Translations under genes and position numbers: made by a program
Shown here: piece after piece, positions 47,036 through 59,098 of the stretch
Layout of the letters: every line of letters begins with the position of its first letter
Position numbering within the stretch: position 1 is the first letter of the stretch
NCBI RefSeq assembly: GCF_050948215.1
Contig: NC_135163.1
Span: 806,001 to 870,000 of the forward strand
Length of the DNA: 64,000 nt
Reading direction: 5' to 3'
Source: Halictus rubicundus
Lineage: Eukaryota; Arthropoda; Insecta; Hymenoptera; Halictidae
The notes under the pieces: generated by a model
Databases searched by the model: none
The model's input: only the letters and a program-made list of their open reading frames with translations
Told to the model about the DNA's origin: nothing

Positions 47036-48489
47036 TTTAAAATTACGCCCACCCATTTTTCGCATAAATGCATAAACTCCACAGTCTAGTAATGGAAAAC
47101 AAATTTCGAATATATTGAAATAATTAGTCAGAAATGACTGTTCGATAGTCCTGTTAAAAATAATATTCAAACTCAAATGAGTTGAACCGTGTGAACTCAC
47201 AGCTCTACGCTAACATTTAAATCGAGATTATCCAGGCCACTATATTTGAATCAACTTCCATTTTTAGAAAGATAGCTATCCTCTGTAATATCACAAATAT
47301 ATTTGTGAATTTTAAAGTACTATAAAAGAAACCACTCGCACGCCCTTATGTAACAACGAATGCCCACGCGCATCACTGCTACGTATATGTATAATAATAA
47401 ACTCTGCGGAAGGAAATAGTTAATTATATGTACGACATTATGAGTTTAAGGGATATTCCCGTTAGAGGATCAACGTACAACTCCGTGGCTACTTTAACTA
47501 AAACTTTCCCACTTGACATAAATCTATTACGCAAAATTTCATATTTTATCTTTCAACGAACGCCATATTGAAATCTTTCTTTTCACCGTACGTTCAGCAA
47601 TTCTTGAATTTATTAAGGAAAGCAAATTGATAAATCAAATAATGTAACCTATCCTTTCTTACATTATGATGTCGCTAATAACCCAGCAGTTGATACGACA
47701 TAAAACCATAAAATAAAAGAAAAAACAAGACTAAATTTGACGGCAGACAAAAGACGGCAACGCCGTCTGCGACGAACGTGTTGTTCAAAAATGAGCCCGA
47801 GACAAAATAACAGGAAGATCAGTACGGCAGCGTTGTTTCTTATTCTCTATTCTTAGGCCAAATCACGCGCAGGCCGAATCACGCGCGTGGCGCATTCGCG
47901 TGTGAATGCAAATCGACCACGCGAGATGAAGGAACAATTCAAATATTTGAAATTGCTTAGAACACGTGCGCGTAGACAATCTATCCGCCTGCATAATCTA
48001 TTCATTCTCCGATAGCATCGCCTGCCTAACACCTACATACAGTACGCAATTCGACCGTGAATCTCGCATCCAAGACCAATGACATTTTGCGGCCAAAATG
48101 CAGACAATATTTTTATCTCGGAACGAAGAAATCGCTACCAACAGCTACACCTTGCGAACAGCGCGATCCCGGATGTTTGAATCGAGACCGCTGCAAAGTT
48201 TCGAACGAATCACCTTTAGTCACTTGTATCGTCGTCAAAAAGATCACAGTGTTTCGACGGAATCGTTCTGGTCACTATAGCCTAGCAATACGGGAGTGCA
48301 CGCTACGCCGCACGAACTGTGTACATTACTGTTGGGTAATATGTTTCGAATTTTCGCTCTAGCCAAATACGTACAGTCAGTCTCATCAATGATGACACAC
48401 ACATACACTTCAAATCGTAATAACTTCTTTATAAATGGGCTGAACGACTTCAGTTTTACTGCAACGCTAGATGGATTAATTTACTAAAT
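47036..48489. other. No gene seen
   Basis: AT-rich with chance ORFs; a short GC patch at 47.75-47.95 kb includes the inverted words ACGGCAACGCCGTCTGC. Confidence 0.4.
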
Positions 48490-48765
48490 GATATGTGTCA
48501 AAAATTTTGGAGTTACGAGAAGCACAGTAAAAATGGCAAAAGCACATTTTTCAAATTTTCCTGACAAATAAAAAAGTTGTGGAAAGCAACTTTTACTATA
48601 TTTTTTTGCACTTCAAACCAAATGTAATTTTTTTTTAATTTTCATTATCATCTAGTAAACTAATTAACTTGGCGAAAAAACTGAAGTTATTTGGTCGATT
48701 TATAAAGAAGTTATTCTAATTTGAAGTGTTTGTGATCAATTAGGAGACTGGCTGTATATAACCTA
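48490..48765. repeat. Degenerate relative of the 25287-27463 palindrome
   Basis: AAAAAAGTTGTGGAAAGCAA, CATCTAGTAAACTAATTAAC, AAGTTATTTGGTCGATTTAT and GAAGTTATTCTAATTTGAAG follow the order seen at 27300-27440 and 11170-11340. Confidence 0.45.
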
Positions 48766-48977
48766 TGCAAAATAGATAGCAAGACCAAGTTGCTTACCTT
48801 CTACACTATCAACGTGTGTCCTAGCAGTTTTTGGTCTGTTCCTCTTAACGAGTTCGACGATTCCTGCCGACTAACAGTTTTCCCACCGTGAACAGTAGAG
48901 GAAATTATCACTATATGCAATCCAAGGGTCAAGAATGGTGTTAGCGTGTATGGGTGCGTGTACTATCTGGCATGTAT

Positions 48978-49040
48978 GTGTGTGTCTCTCTGTGTGTGTG
49001 TGTGTGTGTCCGTGCGTGTATGCGTGTGTATGTGTATAAA
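48978..49040. repeat. (TG)n microsatellite
   Basis: GTGTGTCTCTCTGTGTGTGT and following TG runs; the ORFs with His-Thr repeats over it are artefacts. Confidence 0.85.
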
Positions 49041-50311
49041 AGAATGAGAGACGAGGAAAGGACACGAGGGACAGCGTCGATCACGGCGTGACGTACTCCG
49101 TGTAGTGGTCGACGAACGACTGAATTCGTAATGTGGGATAACCCAAGAAATTACACGCTGCTTAAGATTTCTGAATGATCTTTGATCTATGTTTCGAGCG
49201 AATCCCAATTCCCCAGGGACTATACGTACCCCCACGGTCGCGAAAGGTAAACTGGATGGACATGTGACCGTCGTACAGCTGTTCGAGTCGTTCGCCTAAG
49301 CCGACGTATTTATCTCTCGGTTCTTTTTATCGGTATTACGTCGAGAACGGGATCAGCTTCTCTCCCCCGACAGACATCGTTAGATTAGGGGGGGGGGGCG
49401 GGTAATCATTTCAAACATGCACTGCCTCGTCGGACGGTCCTTGTCGTTCTTACATTCGGTCACGGTTATCAATCGTGAAGATCGAACCTCTATGGATCTT
49501 CCTTAACCAAGAAATGTTCACTGGTAAGTCGCACAGCCGTTCGATCGGGTAAACGAAGAAAGGACGAAACACCACGTGCTTCTGTACCCGTGAACCGAAA
49601 ACGAGTCCACAGATTCTACACTTTCGGCGATACGATTTATAGCACGCACACGAGCAGTCGTTGACTCAGTATTCGCGCGAACGAGACGCGAACGATAGCA
49701 TTTCCTCCTTGACTGAATCACTGGTTTTCGTACACATGTCAAACTCTTAACCTATCACAAGTCGGACTGTCGCGGGTGCTGCGTATATTTCAGGGAAACT
49801 GAACATGTACCATCACACGCACTAACGCCAGCGCAGAACACCGACCACTCTATACATGCTCGATTCAGTAGCGGCCATTTTGCCAGTTCGTAGGCTCAAA
49901 ACCTGAAGGAATCGATGCAGGAACTGTAGCCAAATTCGCAATAATAAATTCAGAAAATGCACTCACTTGCCTTCTCGAGGAATCACCGAATGTATCCGCT
50001 CCAAGAAACTAATTTTATTATTTATGTGTTAGGAGGAAATGTTGGTTAAATTTCAGCTCGGATTCTGCTTTGAATTCTCCCGCCACTTTTCGATGTAGTT
50101 GACAGGACACAGTTCAACATTCGACCCGTTAAAATATTGCGTTACTAGTTAACATGGCACGAAACAGCGTGAAAGTTATTATAAATTGTCCAATTGTGTA
50201 TAAACAAGCCTTCACTTTAATGTAAGTCAATCTGTATGTGTATGTAAGGACCCGAGGATTTGACCTGCAAAACCGCGACGGTCATGTTCCTCAATATAGC
50301 AAGCCGGCCTG
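49041..50311. other. No supported gene
   Basis: Moderate GC at 49.0-49.8 kb, a 10-G run at 49388-49397 in GGGGGGGGGGCGGG, and short minus-strand ORFs without a recognised product. It could contain a 5' exon served by the 50.3-kb promoter cluster in the minus direction. Confidence 0.35.
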
Positions 50312-50395
50312 CACGTGAACCAATCAGAAGCCGAGTTTCAATGGGCGGGGATGTGGCGTGATCCGTGATGACGTCATCGTACTTCGCAATCGATA
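50312..50395. promoter_or_regulatory. Compact promoter-like motif cluster
   Basis: Within 84 bp are CACGTG (50312-50317), CCAATCAG (50320-50327), GGGCGGGG (50343-50350), a perfect CRE TGACGTCA (50369-50376) and ATCGATA (50389-50395, DRE-like). Such grouping is typical of housekeeping or bidirectional promoters. Direction is not determined; a + strand candidate gene begins at 50555. Confidence 0.5.
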
Positions 50396-50554
50396 ACTAC
50401 TCGACGTTTAGCAAACCTTCCTAACCCATTACTGTAGTACCACACACGATCAATGTTTGGTTTGAATGCGCTACATGTCAATCAGAGATTGTCTCGTTAA
50501 AATGATTTTACAACTTCAATAAAAAAACTCAGGTACTTTAACGTTCGTATCATA

Positions 50555-51116
50555 ATGGGGAAAACGAATGTTTCAAACATTAATATTTATAGTTTTCAGA
50601 AGGAAGGATTCAACGCCTTACCATCTTTCCGGCATGTCAAGGAAACGATCTTATCGACCATGCTTGTTATTGTCCATATCGACAGTAAGTTTTGAGATGC
50701 AATAAGATAATGTTCTCGTCATGACCTAGGATGGTTCCGAGTTCACTCATTATTAATTTGTCAATTAATTACGACTATCAACGCATTTACCCTATTTTAT
50801 AATTGGTGCGGATAACGCAATCGATAACACGAATTGTAAACATTCATGTTTCGATGTACTTATCAAGAAACGTAAACAACACTATCATTTTTGCGATACC
50901 ATAACTGTACTTAAATATCAACTCAATTGCAACATTAAAAGGAAAGTTAAAGAAGTCGAACAAATCAATATTTCATATTTTCCAAAAAAATTGAAACTAA
51001 ACAATTTAAAGGAACCTTCAGTACAATAAAGCTATATTTTAGGAAATGTGAAGAACAAATTGAAATTTCCCTACATCAAAATAACATTCGCAAATAACTT
51101 CGTTAGACAACAATAA
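50555..51116 (+). CDS. Candidate two-exon small gene, 67 residues
   Basis: The ATG at 50555 opens a frame (MGKTNVSNINIYSF...) to a strong donor (GACA|GTAAGT, exon end 50684). An acceptor (TATATTTTAG at 51042) allows in-frame joining to a second exon ending in TAA at 51114-51116, for 67 residues. It lies about 150 bp downstream of a dense promoter-like motif cluster (50312-50395) and points toward the convergent 1310-residue gene. Other frames through the second exon are also open, so the protein is uncertain; it could equally be a non-coding transcript. No family recognised. Confidence 0.2.
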
Positions 51117-51480
51117 TGTCTAAAGGTGGAGAAGTATTCGTATCAGAAGAAGAAATACGTGTACCTAGTCAACATTTAAACTTTATTAAAACCAACAACA
51201 TTAACAAGAACAACAAGAACACACCATTCCGCCTGAAAACAGTCCATAGAAACTCGACTTTAAACAAATTCAATTGTTCCGCCTCAAGTCGGTTGACAAC
51301 GCCATGTATATCGGTTAGTTTATGCACTCGTCTAGAGCGGTTCGCATCATGAATGATCAAGTGCCAGGAGACCTACGACATTAGTAACATGATTCAAAAT
51401 AATAATAGCCTCAAAATAGTAACGCCTCTTTGTATCAAACCTTCTATTCACACAATGCGACATTGCCGTTAATGAGCCGA

Positions 51481-54400
51481 TCATGATGCTGCAGCTATGG
51501 ATGCTAAAAGCAGTGCGAGGAAACAAGCCAACAAAACCATGGAATATGTGGTTATCATAACATTTATGAGGTTAGTGACATACGAAATACGCATTCCAGT
51601 CGAGCGAACGATCTCGTTGTTGTGCGGTCCACAAATATTCTCGCATTCTGTGCTCTCACCTTCGTCATGTGGGTCATCTTCATCGGCCCGCGACTTAACA
51701 TCGGTCGATAATACAGTTTCCTCTTGATCACATTCTAGTTCCCTGTCATCATTTTCTACGGTACAAGTTTTTTCAGCGATCAACAACGGTTTTTCCTCCG
51801 CGACTGCAATTGGAGCGATGCAAGGTGGTGCACCGCTCGCATCCTTTTTCCACAACGCTTCCAATTCCTCGATTTCTTTTTCATGCTCGCATAAACTCGC
51901 CGCGGCTAACTGTAGATCATGAACTGCTTTGGACAGATCCAATGCCGGATCGATACTCGCGTTATTTTTTATCTCGTTCGACTCAATTTCCTCGTGGTCC
52001 CAATCTATGTTCGCCGATGTTGTATTTTCTTTAGGAACTATGTGTACGACGTCGGTGGACTTTGACGAAGAAGACAGGTCGTCGTTCACGTCGTCTAGAC
52101 TATAGGTGATGGAGCTACGAGTGCTGGTGTTAGGCGCAGTGCTATCGGTTTCTATTTCAGAACGCTGCGACGTCAGCAAATTCTTTTGGCTTAGACGACT
52201 ATCACGTAAGCGATCCGCCACGCTGCTGAACGCCTCCGCAATTAGTTTAACATTTTCGTCCGCGACACGCAGATAGAAGTCGAAGGCATTATCGTCAGTC
52301 TTCTCCGAATCTTCGTTTTTAGAATCACCGATGGATTCTGTCAGTCTTTCTATGTCTTTGTTGTCCTCAATTTCCTTATGGCTCTCCTTGTTGTGCTCCG
52401 AATATTGGCTACCCAAAGTTTGAATATGCGGAACCGAGGTGTCATCAGCCTTACCGCTGTCACCTAGTTTGTCTACTTTTGTCGGTTTCTCGGACTCCGC
52501 GTCAGGCGTTTCTTTACTCAGCTGCGTGTCCGCATTCTCCTCTCCCTCTATTAAATTAACTAGATCTTGGCACAAATTACTATAAGCGGTGAAGTCCGAT
52601 TCGGTATCTTGATTGGACGAATCGTTCGATTTCGTCTGCAAGCGATCCTGCCAAAAATCAGTGCTTAGAGCATGAGATAGTATGCCATTCGACGTCGCCG
52701 AGTTTTGTGCTCCAGCATTGCTCTCACTTTTCTTGTCGAAATTCTGCATCATCGTCGACGGTGAAACGTAAACACGCAGTTTCCTTCGATTTATATTCGA
52801 AACAGCATGATTGCCGTTTATGTCGATTCTCCTATTTTTCAACGAGGCGTCGGCTCGCCATCGAGTGTCGTAATCGGAAAGTTCACCGTCGCTGACCACG
52901 CGCCTGAAACAATCAGACCTCACAGGTAATGATGTAACGTCGATCACTGCATCACTGACCCCGACCTTGAGCTCCTGAAGACTAGGTTCTCTTCGAAGGT
53001 GTATCCGATCATGATTGATCAGACCGTACAGATTAGCGGACAGAGATCTGACCGCTCGTTTCTTCTTGATACCAAATGTGGTTTCCTGATCTTTCAGAAC
53101 GCCGCTCTTACCTTCGGCGACATTCTTCGGCATGTTGGCATCCTTCCGCAAGGTTCTATAGGCTAAGTCGTCTGTAACAATGTCAGGCTCGCATTGCGGA
53201 ATGTACAATGAACGCGGCTGATCCGGCTTGGTTGGCGTGGTGTGCAGGTAGTCGCTCTCTGTGGCGGTAGTTACTGGCCCCAGAGGTATTCCGAACGGTG
53301 GTTGCGGATCGGCCACCTTCAATGTGTTGTTCGCATGATGAATGCTACGATAAACGACATCGTCGCGTGTTACATCCGGTTCGTCTTTACGGACTGGGTA
53401 ATTTGCGGCATACGGGTAATCATCAGTTATGTCTTTGCGTGACAAAACAGGTGAGGCCATTAGATAGCTAATGTTAGAGAGCGCTGATTGTCCGATTACT
53501 TCCGACAAGGATGCAGGTCTTTCCTTCGGATTCATTCGTCTATAAGCCATATCGTCTTTAGATCTGTCCGGCGAATCCACCGTATCTAACGCGACACTGC
53601 TATCGGTTCTACCGCGACGTAGAGTGAACTCCTCCATGCTACGTCGTTCCGCACGATCAAGGAGATCTTCGTCTCCGAGGCACAAACTGTTGTATATTGC
53701 TTCCAGTTCAGACAATGCTTCCTCCAGGTTCTTTGAACTTCTTCGTCTGTCTAGAACATCTTGCTCACTTGCTGTTGTCTGTTTATCGTCCTTCTTCTCC
53801 GGTTTCGTGTTCAGCACAAATGTATCGTTCGAATGATCTCGAACGGTTCGTTCAGTAGGAGATTTTGCACCTGGAGAGTTTAAAGTCCTGTTGTTAACAA
53901 ACGTTGAATTGTATATATTTGGCACAGAAATCGGAGAATATTTTTGTTCGCATTTTTGGACATTGCGATCGTTGAACCTTGAGTTAAGCTGTTCGTTCCG
54001 ATCGTTTCTTCGTTGACACTTCATCGCTTCTGTCTCATGGTACTTGGATTCGTTTATGTGTCTGCCTGTTGAATTGTGTCTATTGTTTGTGCATTCCGAC
54101 GAGTTGCACGATTGCATTGGTATCACAGCTAGTGACAATGGACGACGTGGGCATTGTTTGGTTGAACCACACCAACTTATCTCATTGTTCGAGTCATATG
54201 GTCTTATACCTTTTAAATGATCCCTTGTTGCTCCATGTACGTTGCTCGCTTTTTCATGTGGAGATTCAGTGTACCTTGGTACTCTATATTTTCCACTAGA
54301 TGGGAAAGAATTACATCCATAAGCAAATACTTTACAACGTGGATCCCTCGGTGGAGGTTCTGGTGGAGAGGAACTACGATGCACAGTCTGATTATTTCTT

Positions 54401-55413
54401 ACGTAATCATACCGTTTTGCATAGTCACAGTTCAGTGCTGAAGAAGTTGAATCTTCCTGGTTCATGTAATGCTTATCTCTGTACAAAACATTTGGTTTCG
54501 CATATGTATTATTTTGATTTAAATCTGTAATATATCGGTTCGGAGGATATCTCGCGAGTTCAGTAGAAGATTTTGTTTGATAACTACATGCAGCAGCCTG
54601 TCGTACGTTTTCCACAGATCTTTGTACAGGAAATGTGTAACTATTAGGCTGTGCAATAGAACGAGATTGTACTTGAGGGTAAAATAAGTCAGTTTCATTA
54701 ATACTTAGAGATTGATTTGCATCCATACAGTCGACACTATTGCGTTTGTTAGTTGTAGTGTTCAATTGTTCTGAAAATTTATGACTTTCATCTTTTGATA
54801 AACGTTTTATGTAACGTTCTGTTCGAGCGGCACGACTTTTTCTATTAAAGGAACTACTTTTCTGTATATTTTGTATGCTAGATTCACTCTGAAATCTATT
54901 TAATGAATTACAAGACACGCGAGAATCTTCATCAGAACTACTATCTGCACAAATGCGATCCCTTTTTGCTTCTATTTTAGCCTTCAGTACACTTTTCCGT
55001 AACTTCTTGTTTAGCCTATCCAATGATCCATCGCTACTACGAAAATGTGTAGAATCCTTTTGTAGACTAGCTGCGTCTACCGAGTTATCAATAGTACCGT
55101 TGCTTGAACTGTGTTTACTTAAATGTTGATCCGTATTTCTTTTCACTGGATGAAGAGTAACATTATGAGACTTCTGACTGATCACTGAAAGAGGTCTTGA
55201 TTGTCTTGTACAATATACCATTTCTTCATCGTTTGAGGAACTGTCATAATCACGTATTGAAGATATTCGCTTCAAGATTCCTCCGATCGACCATTTTTTC
55301 TCTTTCTTCTTGTCCGATGAAGTTACTGCATCACAGACAGGCAGCCGCCTTGTTGGTGGCAAAAGACCATCCATTCTTAGGATATCTTTTCCAGTAATAC
55401 TTCTCTTTTCCAT
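51481..55413 (-). CDS. Large disordered protein with C-terminal membrane tail, unknown function
   Basis: A single uninterrupted frame of 1310 codons in an AT-rich region, so coding by length alone. The start at 55413 is the first ATG after an acceptor (TTTCTTTCAG, exon from 55443). The N-terminus (MEKRSITGKDILRMDGLLPP) leads to a basic KKKEKKW-SIGGILKR patch and then long Ser/Asn/Arg-rich, low-order sequence. A short charged helical segment with ELEAIYNSL and DEDLLDRAERR lies near residues 555-590. Three D-D-x-[AV]-Y-R motifs occur near residues 620, 683 and 747, about 64 residues apart, the last two both preceded by EPD. An acidic Glu-rich stretch with EKEIEELEALWKKD lies near 1170-1180. The last about 18 residues (from MVLLACFLALLLAS) are hydrophobic and end one residue before the stop, typical of a tail-anchored protein with its bulk in the cytosol. 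I do not recognise the family and assign no function. Confidence 0.93.
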   Translation of the reverse strand: MEKRSITGKDILRMDGLLPPTRRLPVCDAVTSSDKKKEKKWSIGGILKRISSIRDYDSSSNDEEMVYCTRQSRPLSVISQKSHNVTLHPVKRNTDQHLSKHSSSNGTIDNSVDAASLQKDSTHFRSSDGSLDRLNKKLRKSVLKAKIEAKRDRICADSSSDEDSRVSCNSLNRFQSESSIQNIQKSSSFNRKSRAARTERYIKRLSKDESHKFSEQLNTTTNKRNSVDCMDANQSLSINETDLFYPQVQSRSIAQPNSYTFPVQRSVENVRQAAACSYQTKSSTELARYPPNRYITDLNQNNTYAKPNVLYRDKHYMNQEDSTSSALNCDYAKRYDYVRNNQTVHRSSSPPEPPPRDPRCKVFAYGCNSFPSSGKYRVPRYTESPHEKASNVHGATRDHLKGIRPYDSNNEISWCGSTKQCPRRPLSLAVIPMQSCNSSECTNNRHNSTGRHINESKYHETEAMKCQRRNDRNEQLNSRFNDRNVQKCEQKYSPISVPNIYNSTFVNNRTLNSPGAKSPTERTVRDHSNDTFVLNTKPEKKDDKQTTASEQDVLDRRRSSKNLEEALSELEAIYNSLCLGDEDLLDRAERRSMEEFTLRRGRTDSSVALDTVDSPDRSKDDMAYRRMNPKERPASLSEVIGQSALSNISYLMASPVLSRKDITDDYPYAANYPVRKDEPDVTRDDVVYRSIHHANNTLKVADPQPPFGIPLGPVTTATESDYLHTTPTKPDQPRSLYIPQCEPDIVTDDLAYRTLRKDANMPKNVAEGKSGVLKDQETTFGIKKKRAVRSLSANLYGLINHDRIHLRREPSLQELKVGVSDAVIDVTSLPVRSDCFRRVVSDGELSDYDTRWRADASLKNRRIDINGNHAVSNINRRKLRVYVSPSTMMQNFDKKSESNAGAQNSATSNGILSHALSTDFWQDRLQTKSNDSSNQDTESDFTAYSNLCQDLVNLIEGEENADTQLSKETPDAESEKPTKVDKLGDSGKADDTSVPHIQTLGSQYSEHNKESHKEIEDNKDIERLTESIGDSKNEDSEKTDDNAFDFYLRVADENVKLIAEAFSSVADRLRDSRLSQKNLLTSQRSEIETDSTAPNTSTRSSITYSLDDVNDDLSSSSKSTDVVHIVPKENTTSANIDWDHEEIESNEIKNNASIDPALDLSKAVHDLQLAAASLCEHEKEIEELEALWKKDASGAPPCIAPIAVAEEKPLLIAEKTCTVENDDRELECDQEETVLSTDVKSRADEDDPHDEGESTECENICGPHNNEIVRSTGMRISYVTNLINVMITTYSMVLLACFLALLLASIAAAS

Positions 55414-55553
55414 TGTAAATAATTTTTTACTTAAATGAAATGCCTGAAAGAAATATAAAATTATTCAATGCTTGAAATATCAAGTTATTCGTTAAATAAT
55501 ATTATTCAAATTCGTAACTGCATAAACATCTAGAAATTATAGATATACTTACG
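55414..55553 (-). other. 5'UTR with a short intron (55444-55552) upstream of the 1310-residue ORF
   Basis: On the minus strand a good donor (GTAAGT, + strand ACTTAC at 55547-55552) is followed 109 bp later by the acceptor TTTCTTTCAG, giving a 30-base leader piece (55443-55414) directly before the ATG. The upstream exon therefore ends at 55553. Its 5' end and promoter were not resolved; they may lie in the 55.9-56.5 kb stretch or further up. Confidence 0.6.
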
Positions 55554-58039
55554 AATTTACACGTATATAAATGCAGAAAATATATAAATGTGTAAGAATA
55601 CTTTGCAAAGTTGTTTTGCAGCAGAAATCACCATACAGATTACATCTTATAGTAACGACAAGTTTAATCTTTGATTCCGTTTACGGATATGTTTACACTA
55701 CGACCACCTTGAAACAGTGCTTCCATTATAAACAATTATACAGTATTACGTGCACGCATATTAATAGAATATTGTCTGCTAACCTCTACGCAAACGTTCA
55801 GCCGAACGAGTCAGATATGTATTCGTCGAAGGGCGAATTCCCTGTCCGTTTGCCAAAATGTTAATGTGACTCACACGTATCAGCAACGATCATTCACATC
55901 GTGTAACGCCCAAACGAAATATACGTTACGATAACTGAGGTCAGTATACATCAACTGCAGCGTCGATAACGTTGATAAGAATCCCACACCTCTTCCCCAG
56001 CCTTTCACAATGTACTGTCTTGCTTGTGTTATCTTGACAGATGATATGCAGGCAAGGGCGTATTATAAACTTCACAATTTTACGGATCACTGTTCCAGAA
56101 TCGCTATTTTCGTCGTCCCGTCAGATCAAAATTTAAATACATTTAGAATTTGCGGCGGGCTTTCGGTCGTGATGCGAAGACGTTCTACGTTTTACGACCG
56201 ATATATACCTTGCGTGTATTTAGCGCTGCCATTACATGGACATCAGTGAACGCGTATCACGCGTCGAACGCAAGGATACTGTCGGACTACACGAAACCGA
56301 CTCGAATCAGCACGAATCAGATATGAGAAGAGAAGGGATTCATCGTTCAAACCCCACCCATTACCAGATTCCCCCTAACTCTCGCGCAGAATCACACACT
56401 AAATACTCTACGCATCGACGCGTCTTGCACACCCACCCATCGTGGATATACGTACACGTTTCGGACGTGTCAGAGGGAATATGTTAATGGGGTTAGGTTG
56501 CTTAGCAGACGTTCTGTCTTTGGAGCCTGCATGATGCATCGCATAAACGCGTCTACGATAGTTTCGTTAGGAAGCCATTTTTTGGATCGAAGCCGAGGGA
56601 CATATGAATTGAGATGACAAACATTCGAACATTGTTTTATTTACCTGCAGACTATAATATTTTATGGGAAAGGATTGTAACAGGTTCAAAAATTAAATTT
56701 ACATTATTCAACGCGGTAATACTCTAAAGATATAGGTTGTGGTAGTACATAAACAATTGTGGGGAGACTTCCTCAATGGTCTAAAACGGCTAATTCATTC
56801 TGCGCATACTTTGTGTATCGAATTACTAAATTTAACGCGAATACGATTGATAAGAACATTGGTTGCAGTCACCGGACGAATTATCAACGTGTTGCGTAAG
56901 ATTTTTCAAGGTAACTTAAAAAAATTCGCGGCCATCGTGTGTAACATAAATATTAGCACCATCCGACTATGTGACATTCTCTCATTTAGAAAGCCAGATC
57001 GTGCTCTTTCGGCGGCCACAATCTCACCGAAGTTTTTTATCCGTGACCCGCAATATTATTCATTATACATTACACGAAGTGTTAAAGGCCCGGCAAAAAG
57101 ATTGTGTTATTCTTTCGAAATTAGGTATTCGGGCTGCATCATTCCATTTCGGGGACCATATACGGACGACCAAAGACACTGGATGATGTATACGTACGTA
57201 TCTCATGGAGTACCAAGGAGAAAGCCGCTTTCAACATTAATTCAGGACGTACCTTGACTGTATATGGCAAAAACTCCATAAGTAAAATCGACGAGCTGCG
57301 ATCAATGCCGGAAATATTATGTTTTTCTTGCGTGCCTGGCTGAACCTATTAGTACCTAGGACTCTGTATATGATAACACATAAAAACAACTAAAAATAGT
57401 ACAAATAAAATAACGTTTATAAATATATAACGGAAAATAATCAAGTACTTTTATATTGTATTCGTATTTATGGTACAGGTGCATTGGTGCAGCGCCGTTT
57501 TGAAGTTTCAGGCGTTAATAGTTGATGGATACGTTGGTCCCTAGAAATGGGGTGTCCAAATGTTGTGACAGTGAGAGATATTCAAATCTTACGACTACCT
57601 CGTATGCACTAGCTCGTATCCTGTATCCGACCTAATCTAGCACTTGTAAATAAACAGTGGGGGTTTGTTATGGCATGTAGCGGGGAGCAGCCTTGAGCGG
57701 ACAATCGAATTTGGCGCGACTTGGTACTTTAGTGTCAGTACCGTACTATCGTTACTCTAGTACCCCCGGGGTGACCATTTTTTACTCGGTTCTCAAAAGT
57801 GACTGACAAATTGGCGGTAACAATGAATAAGAATTCCGTTGCACAAAAGGGTCAAATGATGGCAAGGACAACAACCGTGTGAGTGTTAAGCTTTTTCGTT
57901 TATTGAAAATATCTCTGTAAAACGTGTGTATATTGTGGCCGGGCGAGGTAAGCCGACAAAACCGAATCATTCGACAACGAAACGAAATCGGGTAGCAAAC
58001 GAAGGAATACGGTGAAGACATTGAAAACAATATAGAGTC
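55554..58039. other. Upstream region of the 1310-residue gene; no further exon resolved
   Basis: It should contain the first exon(s) and promoter of the minus-strand gene. A 172-codon + ORF (56739-57257) has no recognised product and ordinary AT-rich composition, so it is not called. Confidence 0.4.
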
Positions 58040-58614
58040 GATCGTATTTAGTATCTACATAAGTAAAGGACGAATCAACGATGCATTCGCTTACTTTTTC
58101 TTCTTTTTTTTAATCTTAGTATATTAATTATATTATGTATAACAAAGCGGTAACAACTTGTTAATTGTAACTATTACGGTAATAATCGTTTACTTTATAT
58201 AATTACAATAATGTAATGTAAGGATGATCGTTAACTAATCGATAACAAACGAATCGTTTCCACCTCCATCCTTCCTTCGTCTTGATCATCATGTTCTTGT
58301 CACTTTCTTACTTTTCTTTTTTTTTTTTTGAATGCTCTTGTTTTTCCTTTGTGTGTACTCCCCTATATATTTTATTAAGTCCGATATTCGGTTTTTGGTT
58401 GAAACTTTTTTTGTATTGTTACATCTTTTTTTTTATATATCGCTCATCCCCTCTTTCGTATTAATTATTTAACAACAGTTTTTTCATCCCTTTTATTATT
58501 TGCTTTTTAATTTAATAATCGTAGTAAACATAGTAATTATTTATAATATTGTGCAAATAATCCATATTTTATTCTGTTTAATAGTAATGAATGTCATTCA
58601 ACGGAGGAGCTCAT

Positions 58615-58690
58615 CTACGTTCTCTTCTCGCTCGCTCTCTCTCTTTCTCTCTCTCACTCACTCACTCACTCTCTCTCTCTCACTCACTCA

Positions 58691-58726
<36 letters not shown>

Positions 58727-58857
58727 TTCTCTCATCTTCTCACTTTCTCTCTTTCTCTTGTTCTCTCTCAATTTCTCATTTTCGCTCTCTCTCTCTCTCG
58801 CTCGTTCTCTTTCAATACCATTATCGCTCCTTATCATTCATGCAAATTCTCACGCTT

Positions 58858-58914
<57 letters not shown>

Positions 58915-59060
58915 CCCTCTTTCACTCTTTCACTTTTTCTCACTCATTCTCGTCTTTCGCACTCTCTCGTATTCTCTTTTTCTTACGCGCACTCTCTCCC
59001 TCTCTCTCTCCCACACGCACACGGTCTCTCTGTCTCTCTCTGTCATACGCACACAGCCTC
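58615..59060. repeat. Long imperfect (CT)n tract
   Basis: More than 400 bp of nearly pure pyrimidine on the + strand: CTCTCT runs with CACT, TTTC and TGTC interruptions. The Ser/Leu-rich ORFs of 198 and 222 codons arise from it and are not genes. Confidence 0.9.
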
Positions 59061-59098
59061 ACACGCACGTTATCTCGGTGCCTCTCGGTTTGCTAGCT

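Noticed and set aside
56739..57257. 172-codon + ORF
   Set aside because: No family likeness, AT-rich composition like its flanks, no promoter or splice context; not called.
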